Shown here piece after piece: positions 45,292 to 57,889 of a stretch of 64,000 bases of DNA. Under the pieces are notes generated by a model that was given only the letters and a program-made list of their open reading frames with translations, searched no databases and had not been told where the DNA came from. Both the position numbers and the translations under genes were made by a program. Within the stretch, counting starts at the first letter, position 1; every line of letters starts with the position of its first letter. The stretch is from Rhexocercosporidium sp. MPI-PUGE-AT-0058 (lineage: Eukaryota; Ascomycota; Leotiomycetes; Helotiales): NCBI GenBank assembly GCA_020746875.1, contig JAGTJL010000011.1:248001-312000 (forward strand), in the 5' to 3' direction.

Positions 45292-48200
45292 ATGATTTCT
45301 CTTTTAGATTTTGCTAGTAGGTAAGCTACTGAAAAATCCTCAAATTGCGAACCGAAATGCTAACGATTTGGATAGAGACGAGTGGCAGAGAAATATTTCG
45401 GGCTTGTGCGACCTCGCTGACACCGAGATCATAAAACTCGTCTATTTGGCGGTGTCGTCGGTCCTTCTTTTGATATCATTTGCCCGATCAAAGGACCATT
45501 CTTATCATCAGCTGAAAGCTGAACGGACCCATCCACGACTGTCAATTCCATACGAGATCTGCTCCCAGATCGCACGAACCGCAACATTTATAGTAGCCAC
45601 TATCTCAGCAAGTCATCATCATTCGAAATGGCCCACGTCTCTACTTTTTGGATATGTGTTTGCTCTCGGCGTTTTTGGGCTTCTGTTTCGCACAACTTGG
45701 AGACGAAAGTTGTTGAGGCATGCCGATGGTCTTCTCATTATGAGCTTTGTGCTCATCCTGATCTCAGACTATCTTCCTAGCGTCCTCCTAGACAGCTCTG
45801 CATCGACAGAGCCTCCTAGAGTGCTTCTTATGTCAACTCTTGGACTATGTGTTCTTGTCTCGGCATTCATACCCCAAGAGTGGGCTTCACCGTCTGTTTC
45901 GCTAGATCTTATCCATCGTGACCGAAACGACGGACCAAGTCCAGAGGAAACATGTAGCTATTTCTCTTACTATGTGTCGTATGGATGGATCACAAACGTG
46001 ATATTCAAGGGCTTTTGGGGTAAATTGACGCTTGATGATTTGCCTCCTCTGCCATTCTACGATGAACCGCTGCTCTGGCTCTCGTATATTCAAGTTGCGC
46101 GTGCCAAAGGTATTACAACTCTGTGGACTTTGATATTCCTCCTCCGGGCGGAACTATCCAAGATGGTACTTTGCGCAACCTTGTCGGCTATTTCCAACCT
46201 CATAGCTCCCTTTGCCATGTATCAGCTCCTAGATTATTTGGCACATCCCGAAGTGGCCATTGTACGTCCCACGCTTTGGGTCTGCCTCTTGTTCGTCGGG
46301 CCAATGTCACGTTCCATTGCGTTTCATCAATACATTTTTACGACCACTCGATTGGTTGTCCGAGTCAAAATATCCATGGTCCAAGAGCTTTTCTACAAGG
46401 CAATGCGTCGCGATGAGAATGATGCTATGTCTGAAAAGATTGCGGAGCCACAACCTGCAGACAACGCAAATAGAAGCTCACTACAACAATCGTCCCCATT
46501 GCTTCTGTCGAAATCAGGCTCCAAAGGTAACCTCAAAGGCGGACAGATAGCGAATCTGATTTCATATGATGTTGATGCCGTCGTTTCATCCCGCGATATT
46601 GTTCTTTGTTGCATTACCGGACCAATCGAGCTCACAATCGCAATGTTCTTGTTGTATCGGATGCTGGGATGGTCCTCCATGGTTGGGCTTGCCGTCATGC
46701 TTCTATGTTTCCCCCTGCCCACAATTCTAGCGCGAAAAATGTCGATCGTCCACACTCGCGCAATGAAGGCAACAGACACCCGCATATCTCGGATCATTGA
46801 GTATCTGCCAGCAATTCGAACCATCAAATACTTTGCATGGGAAGACCCCATTTCAGAGAAGATTGACGAAGCTCGACAGACCGAGCAGCGAATCATGTGG
46901 AGACGTGGTTTGTACGCTATCGCGATAACTGCAAGCGGGGACTTCATTCCTCTGTTAACATTGTTCGTTATGTTCTCCTGCTATACCCTCGGGGCTGGGG
47001 GTAGGTTGACTAGTGCTACAGCTTTCACATCATTGTCGCTTGTCGAGCTCCTTCGGTCGAAATTTGCGTGGATCTCAAGAACAACCCGGTATGTTGCCCA
47101 AGGCAAGGCTTCACTTCGTCGCATCGACCACTACTTTGAAACATTTACTGGCATGCAACGTCATCCAGAAGGACCTCCATCATTGACCGATGCAACTGTT
47201 AGTCGGTCGCATGGATCGAACTTCAAACTTCGTAACATTACCCTCCAGTTCGCTCAGCACGAAATGAACGTTATCACGGGACCGTCTGGGAGTGGAAAGA
47301 CCTCTCTGTTGCTCTCTCTACTGGGCGAAACTATCTTAGAATCGGGAGAAATAACTTGTCCTCGCAATGTTGCTTATGCCTCCCAAAGTGCATGGCTGCA
47401 AAACGATACGATTCGAAACAATATCCTTTTCTACAGCGACTTTGAGCAGGCTCGTTACGACCGAGTTACGAATGCGTGTTGCCTAATTGAAGACTTTGTA
47501 CAGCTTCCTAGAGGTGATCAAACATTGGTTGGTGAGAATGGCACAGTCTTATCTGGAGGCCAACGTCAGCGACTCGCACTTGCACGGGCAATATATTCCA
47601 ATGCTTCAACCATATTTCTTGACGATGTATTCTCTGCCCTCGACGTTACGACTGCGGTGTATCTGTACAACTATGCTTTCTGTAGTAACCTGCTCCGTGG
47701 AAGGACTGTCATATTAGTGACACAGACGCCCTGGATTGCGGAGCAAGCGGATTTTGAGGTTAGGCTTGACGGCGGTTTGGTGAAGTCTGTTGAAGCTCGC
47801 AAAGACGTGGTACGCCTTCCTATAAGTGTTTCCCAAGTTCTGGCAGCTACTCCGATATCCCAGCAGGAAGCATCTGGCGATGCCATACATGATCCTGCAG
47901 TTGGGAAATTGCCGTCAGATCCACAACCTGGGAAAAGTTCATCTGACGGCGTCGCTAGCCACAAGAGAAATACAAAAGCCCTTTGTAAGTCGTTTTCAAA
48001 TCGAAGCTGGATGTGGCTTGACTAGATATGCTCATGCTCAGCTAACTATCACTTGCAGTTTATGAGTATATGGTTGTATTTGGCGGCCGTAAATATGCCT
48101 TGCTTGCTTTGTGTACTTCCCTCGTCTCCCAACTAGCATTCTTCTCTGTCACCCTTTGGCTTTCGGTTTGGGTTGGCGCCTACTCAAACGAAGATGCCTT

Positions 48201-49934
48201 CAGTGTGGGATACTATCTCAGCACCTACGCAGCAGTTCTAATGTCATTCAACATCCTCACAGGGATCAACAGTATTGTCTTTCAAAACGGAGCATGGAAT
48301 GCTGCTCGGAAAATGCATAGCCGTATTGTCCAAGCTGTTTTCCGAGCACCTTTGAGCTGGTACGATAAGGTCTCCACGGGTCACATCACCAACCGATTTT
48401 CACGAGACATCAACTCGGTGGACTCGCTTCTCGCCGATATTGCCAAATCTGCTATTTACCTGTTGATGCGTCTGGTCTTGCGAGTGGGTGCCATTGGCTC
48501 TATCCTACCAATATTCGCATTACCAACAGCAGTTGTATGCGTGATAGGTTTCATCATTGGAGACATGTACACTAGAGCTGCTGCTTCTGTGAAGCGAATT
48601 GCCGCCGAGTCTCAATCACCGGTCTTTGCCCAATTCTCGGAAGCGCTCGCTGGGTTGAGTGTTGTTCGTGCAAGAACCGGAATGATAGATGCCATGGGCC
48701 GAGATTTGGCACGAAAGCTACGGGTATACGCTAGAGCGGCTGAAGCTCAATACAACCTGAATCGATGGGTTAGTGTGCGTACTGACTGCGCAGCTGCCGT
48801 TGTTGCTCTGGGAGCAGGATCAATTGCGCTTTCTCGATCTGGCAGTGTGTCAGCTGGGATCGTTGGATTCTCTTTGACTAACGCGATAGGTTTGAGTGGG
48901 ACTATTATTTCGCTTGTCCGCAATGCGAACGAGCTTGAGATCGAACTGGCTTGCTTCCAGCGATTGCAGGAGTATGTTGATCTACCAATAGAAGAAGAGA
49001 ACTCGGATTCTTCCGTGGTAGCGCCGCCAGCAAGTTGGCCATGTTCAGGGACATTGGAGTTCCGGAATGTCACGGCTCGGTACATTCCTGATGGACCGGA
49101 TATTCTCAAAAATATATCGTTCACTCTCAAGTCTGGGGAGCGTGTAGCCATTGTTGGGCGGACAGGCAGCGGCAAGAGTACACTTGTGCTATCACTAATC
49201 CGTGTCACTCACATCGTATCTGGAACGATCTTGTATGATGGCATAGACATCGGACACATAGGACTCAAACGACTCCGCCAAGGACTAACAATCATACCTC
49301 AGGACACCGCTCTCTTCAGTGGAGATGTTGGCGAGAATCTCGACCCTTCCAACACAGTTGATCGTCACGACCTGGAGAATGCACTGAGGGCTTGTAGCGG
49401 CATAGATGCGCTTTCAAACCAATCCTCTACATCAAACTACTCCTCTGAGCAGATCACATCCGACCTGTCACTTTCCACGCAGGTAAAGTCAGGAGGTCAA
49501 AATTTCTCTCATGGACAAAGACAGATTTTGAGTCTGGCTCGCGCCCTTGTCAAGCGATCGAAATTGATATTGCTAGATGAGGCGACGGCCTCCATGGATT
49601 ATGAGACCGATTCACAGATTCAGAGTGTTTTGAGAGAAGAGTTGAAAGGGAGTACTCTTGTTACGATTGCTCATCGGTTGAGAACCGTTATTGATTATGA
49701 CCGGGTTATTGTTATGAGTGGTGGAGAGGTTCTTGAGTAAGTAATAGCCCTTTTTGAGGCTGGACCTCTCACGCCTGAGAAAAGGGCCAATGCTGACTGA
49801 AACGCAGAATTGGGGCACCGAAGGAGTTGTTCGAAAAAGGAGGCGTGTTCGCAGATATGGTAGTCCAGAGCCAGGAGGCTGATGAATTGGTCTCGGCATT
49901 CACATCAAGTGAGAATGCTTCGAGTAGGGAATAA
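45292..49934 (+). CDS. ABCC (MRP)-type full ABC transporter
   Basis: Exons 45292-45320, 45376-47984, 48059-49736, 49808-49934 give 1480 residues in frame. The first exon is only 29 nt (MISLLDFAS); its intron has GTAAGC, a GCTAAC branch and ATAG, so I prefer this start over any inside exon 2. Layout: about five N-terminal helices (TMD0), first membrane domain, NBD1 (Walker A GPSGSGKT about 645, LSGGQRQR about 735, Walker B FLDD about 757), second membrane domain from about 885, NBD2 (Walker A GRTGSGKS at 1246, SHGQRQ signature, Walker B LILLDEATASM about 1382, AHRL). NBD1 has Asp for the catalytic Glu and no H-loop His (VTQTP), the usual ABCC asymmetry. It probably exports amphipathic anions or conjugates from plasma or vacuolar membrane, and is divergent to the P450. 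Confidence 0.93.
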
Positions 49935-50405
49935 TCTTCTTTCGTGCTGCTGCCGTCTAAGGATTAGTCTGCAACGTAAGCAACCGCTGTATGCTATCTC
50001 TAGGTTGTGTAGAGGTGGCAAATTGGTTCGATCTCTTTGTTTCTCCACTCTCAATTATGCTACCAGGTCTCGATTTTTCGCTTAGGGAGAGAATATATAA
50101 CCACGTTCCGGTAACAGGATCTCAAAAGCTTGCAGGGTGTACCAATGGGACTCTTTCGTAGACTTGGAGCAAGCTAAGGAAGCCGACCGGTTGTTGAAAG
50201 ACCGTTGTTAAAGGGCAAAAAAGGAGCAGTCCTGGAGTCAACAAATTCAAGCGAGCTAATGCGGGGTAGGTCATGATAAGGAGAGAGGAAACAAATTGAT
50301 TAACTTCATCAATCTGCTCTCAAAATCGTAGCTAGCATCGATTCCCAACCCTCTTCTGCTCGAAGTTCAGGAGGATCGCACTACAACTTTTGACGAGTCA
50401 TGCAC
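49935..50405. other. Spacer between convergent genes
   Basis: 3' regions of the ABC transporter and the acyl-CoA dehydrogenase. No gene seen. Confidence 0.5.
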
Positions 50406-52100
50406 TCAATCGTAACATGTAGCCCATGGCTTGTACCCTTCCGACATAAACAACTTCTGCAGCGCCCTCCTCCTTATCCCCACATTCCCACCATCAAAAA
50501 TGGGTAACACCATAGCATCATTCAATAGATCCGTGAATGGAAGCGCGAGATCATACGCAGATCTATTCCTACATCAGCACCAGAAAGAAAGCTAACAAGA
50601 AGATGGAGAAAGGCAAGCAGAGGAGGATATTCTCAGCAGTGAGGGGTAAGGGATGGTCAACTTACACTCCGACGAGATTAATCGCATCAACAGCCGACTT
50701 GACCGCCGCATCCGAGCAATAAACTTTAGCTTCTAGCGCTAGCTCGCGACAGTTGTCGTAATTTGGTAGGTCGGAATGGAGTTTGGTCGCTGCTTTCCAA
50801 GTGAGGTATCTGGAAATATTCAGCCATTTTCACTTCTTTCACCTCATTTCCACGTCTATATCCCCTCTCAAGCCAGGAGTGCTGTGTGAAGGCTAATGAG
50901 CTATGTTTACCTTGAAGTCTCAGTACGCATCTTGATATCAATCAACAGATCTGCAACGGACTGGCGATCCCCAATCGGGACGTTGCCTCCTCTAGGAGAC
51001 TTCGAGAACGCTAGCGCCGCGTCGAAGATGGCGCGTTGGATACCGGTACCCATTGCACCGACTAGACATGCTACTGATAATCAGAGGAACAGTCCGACAG
51101 AGAATTGAAGTGGTGTTGACTTACCAGACATCTCAAAACTCATCTGCACGATCGCAGCTCCAGCTCCAGGCGCACAAAGAAGATTCTTAGCTGGGACTCG
51201 AAGGTTTGTGTACTATTTTCCCCATTAGCTCGCACATCTTAGCTGTACAGTAAATTTAGGTAGGAAACATCATACCTTAACATGCGGTCCCGAAACAGCA
51301 GTCCATCCCGCAACCTGCTGATGCTTTAGCACCTCAAACGCACCATCCCCAGCCGCATCAATATCCGCCCGCCTAACCATGAGGATCATGATCCGAGCAG
51401 CGGGCGGTGCATCAGCAGGAATATCAGGATTCGTACAGCGACAAACGACACATTGCAAATCAGCGCCTTTGAAATCCCAGCCCGCGCAATTCGTCGCCCA
51501 GGCTTTCTCGCCGTTGAGAACCCAGGTGTCGCCGTCGAGATGGGCGGTGGTTTGGAGACCTGGTGCGCCTTCTTCGAGCCAATTCGCCTATTGAGTCACA
51601 TCAACATCAATATCAAACATAGACAAGGCAAGATCCCCAAGTCCCCAAACTAACGAGAAGAGATCAATCTGAAAGTAGCAACTCACCACACCCCCCGGCT
51701 CAGAAAACACCAAACTCGCCAACGGGCTCCCGTCACCCCTCAAAAACGGCTCCAAGAACTCCCCAAACTGCGGCTGGAACGCCAGACAAAGCGGCGTCAG
51801 TCCCAACCCCGTACCGAAGATCGTCAGACTGGCAGCTCGCTCCACGGCGGACATCTCCTCGACGAGAATAGCTGCCTCGATGAGCCCCGCGCTGGTGCCG
51901 CCGATGGCAGCGGGGATTTGGCCTTTGATGAGCCCGGCTTTGGTGGCGGCTGCGTAGACGGGTTGGAGGGATTGGAAGCGTTGGGCGTGGGAGGGGATTT
52001 GGTCGTATGTTGATTTGGCGGTGGCGAGGTGGGTGGTTGCGAAGGCTCGGGCGGCATCGCGGATGGCGAGCTGGGTTGGGGAGAGGGTGAAGTCGATCAT
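50406..52100 (-). CDS. Acyl-CoA dehydrogenase family protein
   Basis: Six minus-strand exons (51687-52100, 51276-51587, 51125-51212, 50911-51070, 50666-50809, 50406-50562) give 424 residues with every junction in phase. The N-terminal helical domain starts MIDFTLSPTQLAIRDAARAF; the middle beta domain has SLVFSEPGGV followed by DTWVLNGEKAWATN, the FAD/substrate-contact segment; the C-terminal helices include MGTGIQRAIFDAALAF and INLVGVSAYDLALPFTDLL, ending DGGNVGIRRRALQKLF. Size matches the family. These flavoenzymes introduce a 2,3-double bond in acyl-CoA. No mitochondrial presequence and no PTS1 at the C-terminus (ends Cys-Tyr-Asp), so location is open. It may work on products of acyl-CoA ligases such as the one at 15104, but nothing links them directly. 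Confidence 0.9.
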
Positions 52101-53334
52101 TTGGGAGGTATTGCTGGTGGTGATGGTTTGTGAATAGAGCTTTTGCTTTCGTTTTTGTTTTTTTTTTGGGTTTTTTTATTGTCTGAGGGTATGTATATCA
52201 GTTTGTGTTTATATACAGTGAAATTCTGCTTATATTAGTGCTGATCAACTGTCAGCAAGATGAGGCTAATAAAGATGGTATGGTCGCGCGGGTGTGGTGC
52301 GCTGTCGGTGCGGCCGCACCCAGAAAGCGGGGATGAGAGGGGCCAAGGAAGAACCTGCAGCAAATGTAAGCTTTACGTCTAATGATTCAAGTACCCGAGT
52401 GAGAATTCAAGAAAACACGAGACTTGCACTGTATGCAGGGCATGAACTTGACTACACTACAGTATCTTAACCGTGGGTATTGTTTTGAGTCTTCGCTTAG
52501 CAGACGAAGCTACCCGAGCTATCTATCGAATGGTGGAAGGGGTGAAAGGAGAGCCGTGGGGCGTGTAATGGTCAGATACTATGACTGCGGCTACATTTGC
52601 ATCCTCAAATGCGCTGAATTCTCCACTTTCCCGGCAGCTGCACATGCTCACGTACAGGGCATGTTTGGAATATCTCTTGCACAACGCGGAACCCCGAAGC
52701 GTAGAACAGGTCGGATAACGCATTGTGTAATGGAAACATTTCAACTCGAGCAAAACACGCCCTGAGCGGTATCCTCAGGGTGGCTGACTAAGGGAAGAAT
52801 CTAGCGTGGAGGATTTACGAGCGAAGTTGTTGATGCTGCTCGTTCCTTTGTTTACTAAGCAGCTACTAGCCGAAAAGCAAAAAAGGGGGAAGCACGTCGC
52901 CGCATAGTGCCAAATACGGCGAAGCACGTTACAGCATGATTCCGTTCAGACAATGCGAATCTGCTCTTAGTCCAAGGCGTTCATCATGCGTCATATGGAG
53001 ACAATCAAGATATTTGAATCACATTTGCCTTGCAAAGTAGCTTATGAGAAGCCCATCCGCAGCTCAAAAGAACCACTAGCGCCCCTAAATTACCCACCAA
53101 GCCCTCTGAAAACAAGCACGACCTCTTCATGCCTAACTCTTACCCAAACACGCCCCAGCAAGCCTCATAGCATTTGGCGAAGAAACACCCCACCTATTAC
53201 CCTCACTCACCCGCCCTAACCAGCCCCTCTCCACCTGTCTGGCGATCCCTGCAACACGAAAAGCACACTTCTCCACTGAATGAGGATTATACCTCCCATC
53301 CCCAAGAACAGGACACCGTAGAATACCTCCGCCG
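52101..53334. other. Spacer, no gene seen
   Basis: Upstream region of the acyl-CoA dehydrogenase with a T-rich run near 52158-52180. The ORF at 52424-52765 has no recognisable content. Confidence 0.5.
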
Positions 53335-53951
53335 TTAACAAGTCAAGACCGAGCCATACACGGCGATAGACCCGATGGGGTTTCCACAAGACAAGTCAGC
53401 GCTAGCTTCATTCCCTATGTCGGTCGTGAATACAGAAGGCGGGAGATTTGATCTCAGTATCGAGGACTTAGAAATCGGAAAAGAGGTTGAAAGAAAGAAT
53501 ATTGTTGATGGCGATGTCAAAATCACGAGCTACGGGTATGAATAAGAACATTTTCATTACAAGCATACGTGATAGCGAAATTGACACGCATTGAGAGCGC
53601 GCCTGTCTTGTACTTCTTAAGTTTGGCGCAGAGTGTGTGAGGAAGTAAGGGATTGGAGGGATGGGCGTCTCGGTGAGGTTGTCAGACTAAACTGCGATGG
53701 GCTGGAGCATGTCTTCGTTGATGGTAGTGTTGTCGGGGATGGAGAGGTTGGACCCTACGAGGAATGCCGATGGCGGCGGTGCGGAAGGCGAAGACGATGG
53801 GAAAGGAGTAGATTGGTTAGTAGACTGTTCCGTTACGGGGGAAAATGAGATCCAGCTGGACTACTTTCGAAGCAACCACGCAAAGTGCAGGCGTGGGCAG
53901 GAAGTAAGCTAGTAGAGTGAGTTAACAGGTGTCGGGGACGGGAGAAGGCAT
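53335..53951 (-). pseudogene. Decayed secreted DUF7136-type protein gene
   Basis: Read on the minus strand from an ATG at 53951 there is a stop after nine codons, then a signal-peptide-like stretch (LTLLLAYFLPTPALCVVAS), then VQLDLIFPRNGTVY, a stop, and SFPIVFAFRTAA. This matches the start of DUF7136 proteins, small secreted proteins whose mature part opens with a DLVFPRN-like motif and then FPIVFA. A frame shift follows; the next frame reads FLVGSNLSIPDNTTINEDML, one stop, and NLTETPIPPIPYFLTH. A further open stretch (53335-53526) ends CGNPIGSIAVYGSVLTC. The two early stops (TGT-TAA, TAC-TAA) are what C-to-T change at CAA would make. A plus-strand open frame over the same bases is probably its shadow. 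Confidence 0.5.
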
Positions 53952-56900
53952 GTCGCAGGTACTTCCGTGTATGAAGAGGGGGGATTTGAGAAAGACGAAG
54001 ACATTGAGCGAACGTCAGTTAGAGCAGAGGAATTGAAGTGATGGCAGGATCATGGCGCGGAATCGGCACTGATGAAACTAAAGATAAGATTTTGATTTTG
54101 ACTTGGTACTGCGTCTGCCAATGTTTCTGGATGAATACATCTCTGATTTGGAGGTGCCCATGCGAGCTGTTGGTTCGATGTTTGAGTTTAGATTTTAAGT
54201 TCTGATGGGTTGGCAGGATGTCAATTTCGTCGCTTATCGAGCCACCAGGGGTGCCCGGTCTGGCTTTAACAAAGCAACTTCCGTTACTTCCTGTACATTT
54301 GATGGGTGCTCGTAGTTGTGGTTGGAATCTAGAGGATTATTTGGAAGAAGATCAAAGGCAATCGCTAACAAGAAGCGCGAAAAGGAGGAAGTTTGCTCCC
54401 CTTGAACCATTGCACATTATGACAGTGAGTTGAAGTTCAGGCGTCGACTGGACGTGAAATCTCGCAAATTGGGGAAGAAAGGAAATCTTATGTGCCAGGC
54501 CACGTTCGGAGATCCCAGGGTATGTTCGATTTTGACGTAGAAATTTCTCCAAGTTGTAGAAATGAAAGGGAAATTAAGATTGATGTGTACATACAAGATG
54601 ATTGAGCGGGATGACTAGCTGTACTTCAGCCTCATAGAGAAGACTCGGAGTAACGTGCACCATGGATATAGATGATGTCCTGGGTAGCAATCTGTGAACA
54701 GGACATCTAACGGTCTGGCAGCTGAGCGTATGCAACATCATTTCAAGGCCATTCCAGCAACTTATTCACTTGAACATGCATTATTCAATGGCTTGTGCAA
54801 GGAGGTAACTAAGGAACATCATAGAAAGAAAGTTCTGCACTTTTGTGCTCGATGATGTTGATAGGAGTAGGAAGACTGCCCATGTCCAATTGTCCGTCTG
54901 GGGAAACTCCGGGGTAATATAGCTTATCTGCCTTCCACGCAATCGCTACCAGAAAGGGACAGGATGACAAGCATGTTAAATGGATATCCAGGATCCAGCG
55001 ACGAAGGAAATGAAGGAGAGAACCAACTCGGGAGCGAGTGTCTTACCTCGCAAAAAGAAGATTGATAGATAATACAGGAAGACAGATTGGTAGGTGGACC
55101 CGACTCGCAACTTTGGCTGGATTGAGGCTGACAAGACCTCAAACACGGAAGACTTTCCACATGCGAGCGAATGTTCTATCTTGGTATGGGGGTTTTCGTC
55201 GTCGTATGCATGGAAGCATGACCTCGATGGGGAAGTTGGCTTCCGTTCCCGTTTCCCTTCCCCTTCCCCCCGTCCGTTCTGATCTCTGGAGCTGGGACCC
55301 GAGGGGGGACCTTGCCAACGCCCCCTTTGCTTGACTGGCATGATGGTGTGCGTGTGGTGAGAGTCTGTGGGCTGTGGGTTGTGGGTTGCGGAATTATCAG
55401 ATGAATGATTGCATGATGGGGTTGGAGAGGGACAGTACGGAGTAAAGGAGGTTGTAGGGTTCTTGCGAGGTGGAGCGCGGCGCTGGGGTGATGAGGAGGT
55501 CATGTGAGACACGTGACTGAGGAGTGGAACCTGGGCATTTTATGGGTACACAAAGATCTAAGACAAATACCTCGGATATCTCAAATATCTCGAATACCTC
55601 CAAGTGCAGAAGACGAAACGATGTCAAGATGAAATCACAAGCTTCCTTCCTAAACGAAGCCAGCCTTGCCCGTTGCTCTCCTAGCCGAGAAAAATTGAAA
55701 ATGTCTCAGATGGCGCCTTCCCCAAATTGGCTGCTCTAACGTCCTGGTTCAGGGCACTTTGGTTGGACTGGGGGGAGGGGAGGGGAGGAGTGTACAGCCC
55801 GCTAAGTGGATTTGGATCGTGAAGAATTTTTCGATGTTTGATATGGATCTCTGGAGGTACTTGGTACCGTACCGAAGTAACATACCCAAGTATCCGAAGT
55901 TCCGGGGATTTTTCATGAGCATTCTTCTTCTCAAACAGCTTGGCCGTAGATTGAGAAAATGGACGTCATTTTGTACGAATCTTCAAACCGCCAACCGCCA
56001 ACCGCTTTGAAAGTTGGATCTTTTTACCTAAGCCGCCGCAGACCTGACTTGGACTGACCGCACTGTAGCGTCTAACCTGGGGAGGATGGACCTGGATGGA
56101 CCCGGGACAGATAGGCCTTGGTGACCTTGGTAGGTACAGTAAGGTTTGGGTTATTTAGGTTGATAGGTTGCGCCATTAATTGGGAGATAACCATATCGTA
56201 ACGCCCCTCTCTTTCTGGATGGACCCTTACCTTACCATTTTTGCAACATTACTCTGCCCCCTCAGTACCATTGTAGCGTGCCCAGTAAATTCGTCATCTC
56301 CGACGGAGAGATGTCCAACCAACAAATCAGGGAGGATTCAATGCATGCTACAGTATACGGAGTAGTAGGGGAGGAGAGGAGAGGGTTTGACCGGTAATAA
56401 AAAAAGACTACCATGGATCATAGATTGGTACTTTCGCACTGTACGGAGGTACATGCGATGTCAGGTCTGTCTCCGAGCGACTGACCCCAGCCCTAATTAT
56501 ACTGCGGCCATGCTCTTTTCTTCCCCAACCTGACAAACCTTCTACTGTACTGGAGTACTTCGTACTTGTAATTAAAGTTCTGTCTTATCTGTGGAGGGAT
56601 GGACCCAGGAAGCGCAGTTCAAGGCAAGGGCAAGCCAAGATCCAAGATGCCCCTCCCTGTCCCCTTGAGCGCATCACCCATCAGCCACCAGCCACCAGCC
56701 GGGCCGCTGATGATGGGTGATGGATGATGGATGAGTAGCTGTGGGACGGAACGGCATGCGCCAATCGCAAGCAGCACCACTGACTGGCTGACCACGATGA
56801 TGAGCACCACCACCACCACCATCACCAGTGCCACCACTGACAGACGGCCCACGCGATGGAGAAAGGATCCTTGGATATCCCAGCAGTCGGCGGGCCCGAC

Positions 56901-57889
56901 AGACTAGACCCGACCTGGCCTGGGTACGTCCAGTCCTGTACTACTGTACAGTACAAAGAAGTACTAGTACAAAGTCAAAGGAGCTGATATCTTCAATGGG
57001 CCGAATCACCAATGACAAGCCGCCCCCCTACTGTAGTCTTCGCTCGCTAGCAAATCTTTCTCATTGCTGGCCGCCCAGGATCTTGGCGAGTTTAATCCAT
57101 GTGCTTTTCGAGGTTCCTTTCCTTTCCGTCCATGGCCTTACCCTGTCTTCCTAGGTCCTACTGGTCCTTGTACTGGTATGGTATTGTACGTTTCGGACTG
57201 TATCCATGCATGCGTGTCCTGTTCTGTCAGATAGATCCGATCCGTAAGTAAAGTACTTATCAGATCCCAGCAAGATGTTCCTCCACCATCATCATCCCCC
57301 CACCCACTCATACCCATACCCATACCCACATCCATACCCATGCTCACACCCACCCATGCCCTCCCAGCCGGCCATCGCCTCGGCACAGGGATGAACATCC
57401 TCGACCGACACTTTACACTACTTTTAAAGTAAAGTTACCAAAGTAGAAACCACGGTTGCAGCTGGTGGCAGTAGCTTATCTTATCCTAGTGAACCACCAC
57501 TTGCCTTTCCCCTCCCTTCCCTTCCCCCCACCAGTCGCCGACAGGAACCACTGAAAAGTGACTGGACCCAATGAACGCTTCCTCACCCATCCGTACCCTT
57601 CCTTACCCAAGCAGGTTCGGCCTTTTTCTGGAAGCCTTCTGGCCGCGACTGGACGGTCATGCAGCCGGACTGGGTTAGGAGCCCTTTCTCTCGTCCCTTC
57701 CTCTACCCTTCCATCCATCCTTCCTTCCTGCTTCTACAAAGCCGTGGACAGCTGCTGCTGCTGCTGCTCTTTGACCTCTCTTTCTTTCGTCACTCCGATC
57801 CGACGCCGACGACCACAACGACGACGACGTCATTCAAGTATATCTTCAACTTCTCGTCATCCGCCGCATAACTGACAACTTCACCGGCC
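53952..57889. other. Gene-poor 3.9-kb spacer
   Basis: No supported gene. ORFs at 54976-55512, 56828-57154 and 57558-57875 are low-complexity or overlapping shadows. Notable only for many GTAC-containing palindromes (56350-56580, 56930-56970) and a CCCATA-type repeat near 57311-57345. The last few hundred bases are the likely permease promoter and leader, rich in CT. Confidence 0.5.

Noticed and set aside
26144..52100. Secondary-metabolite biosynthetic cluster
   Set aside because: P450, ABC transporter and dehydrogenases are present but no polyketide, peptide or terpene backbone enzyme and no pathway regulator lies between them.
53238..53545. Plus-strand frame with one stop over the DUF7136 relic
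   Set aside because: The minus strand shows ordered family motifs; the plus frame is better explained as its shadow.
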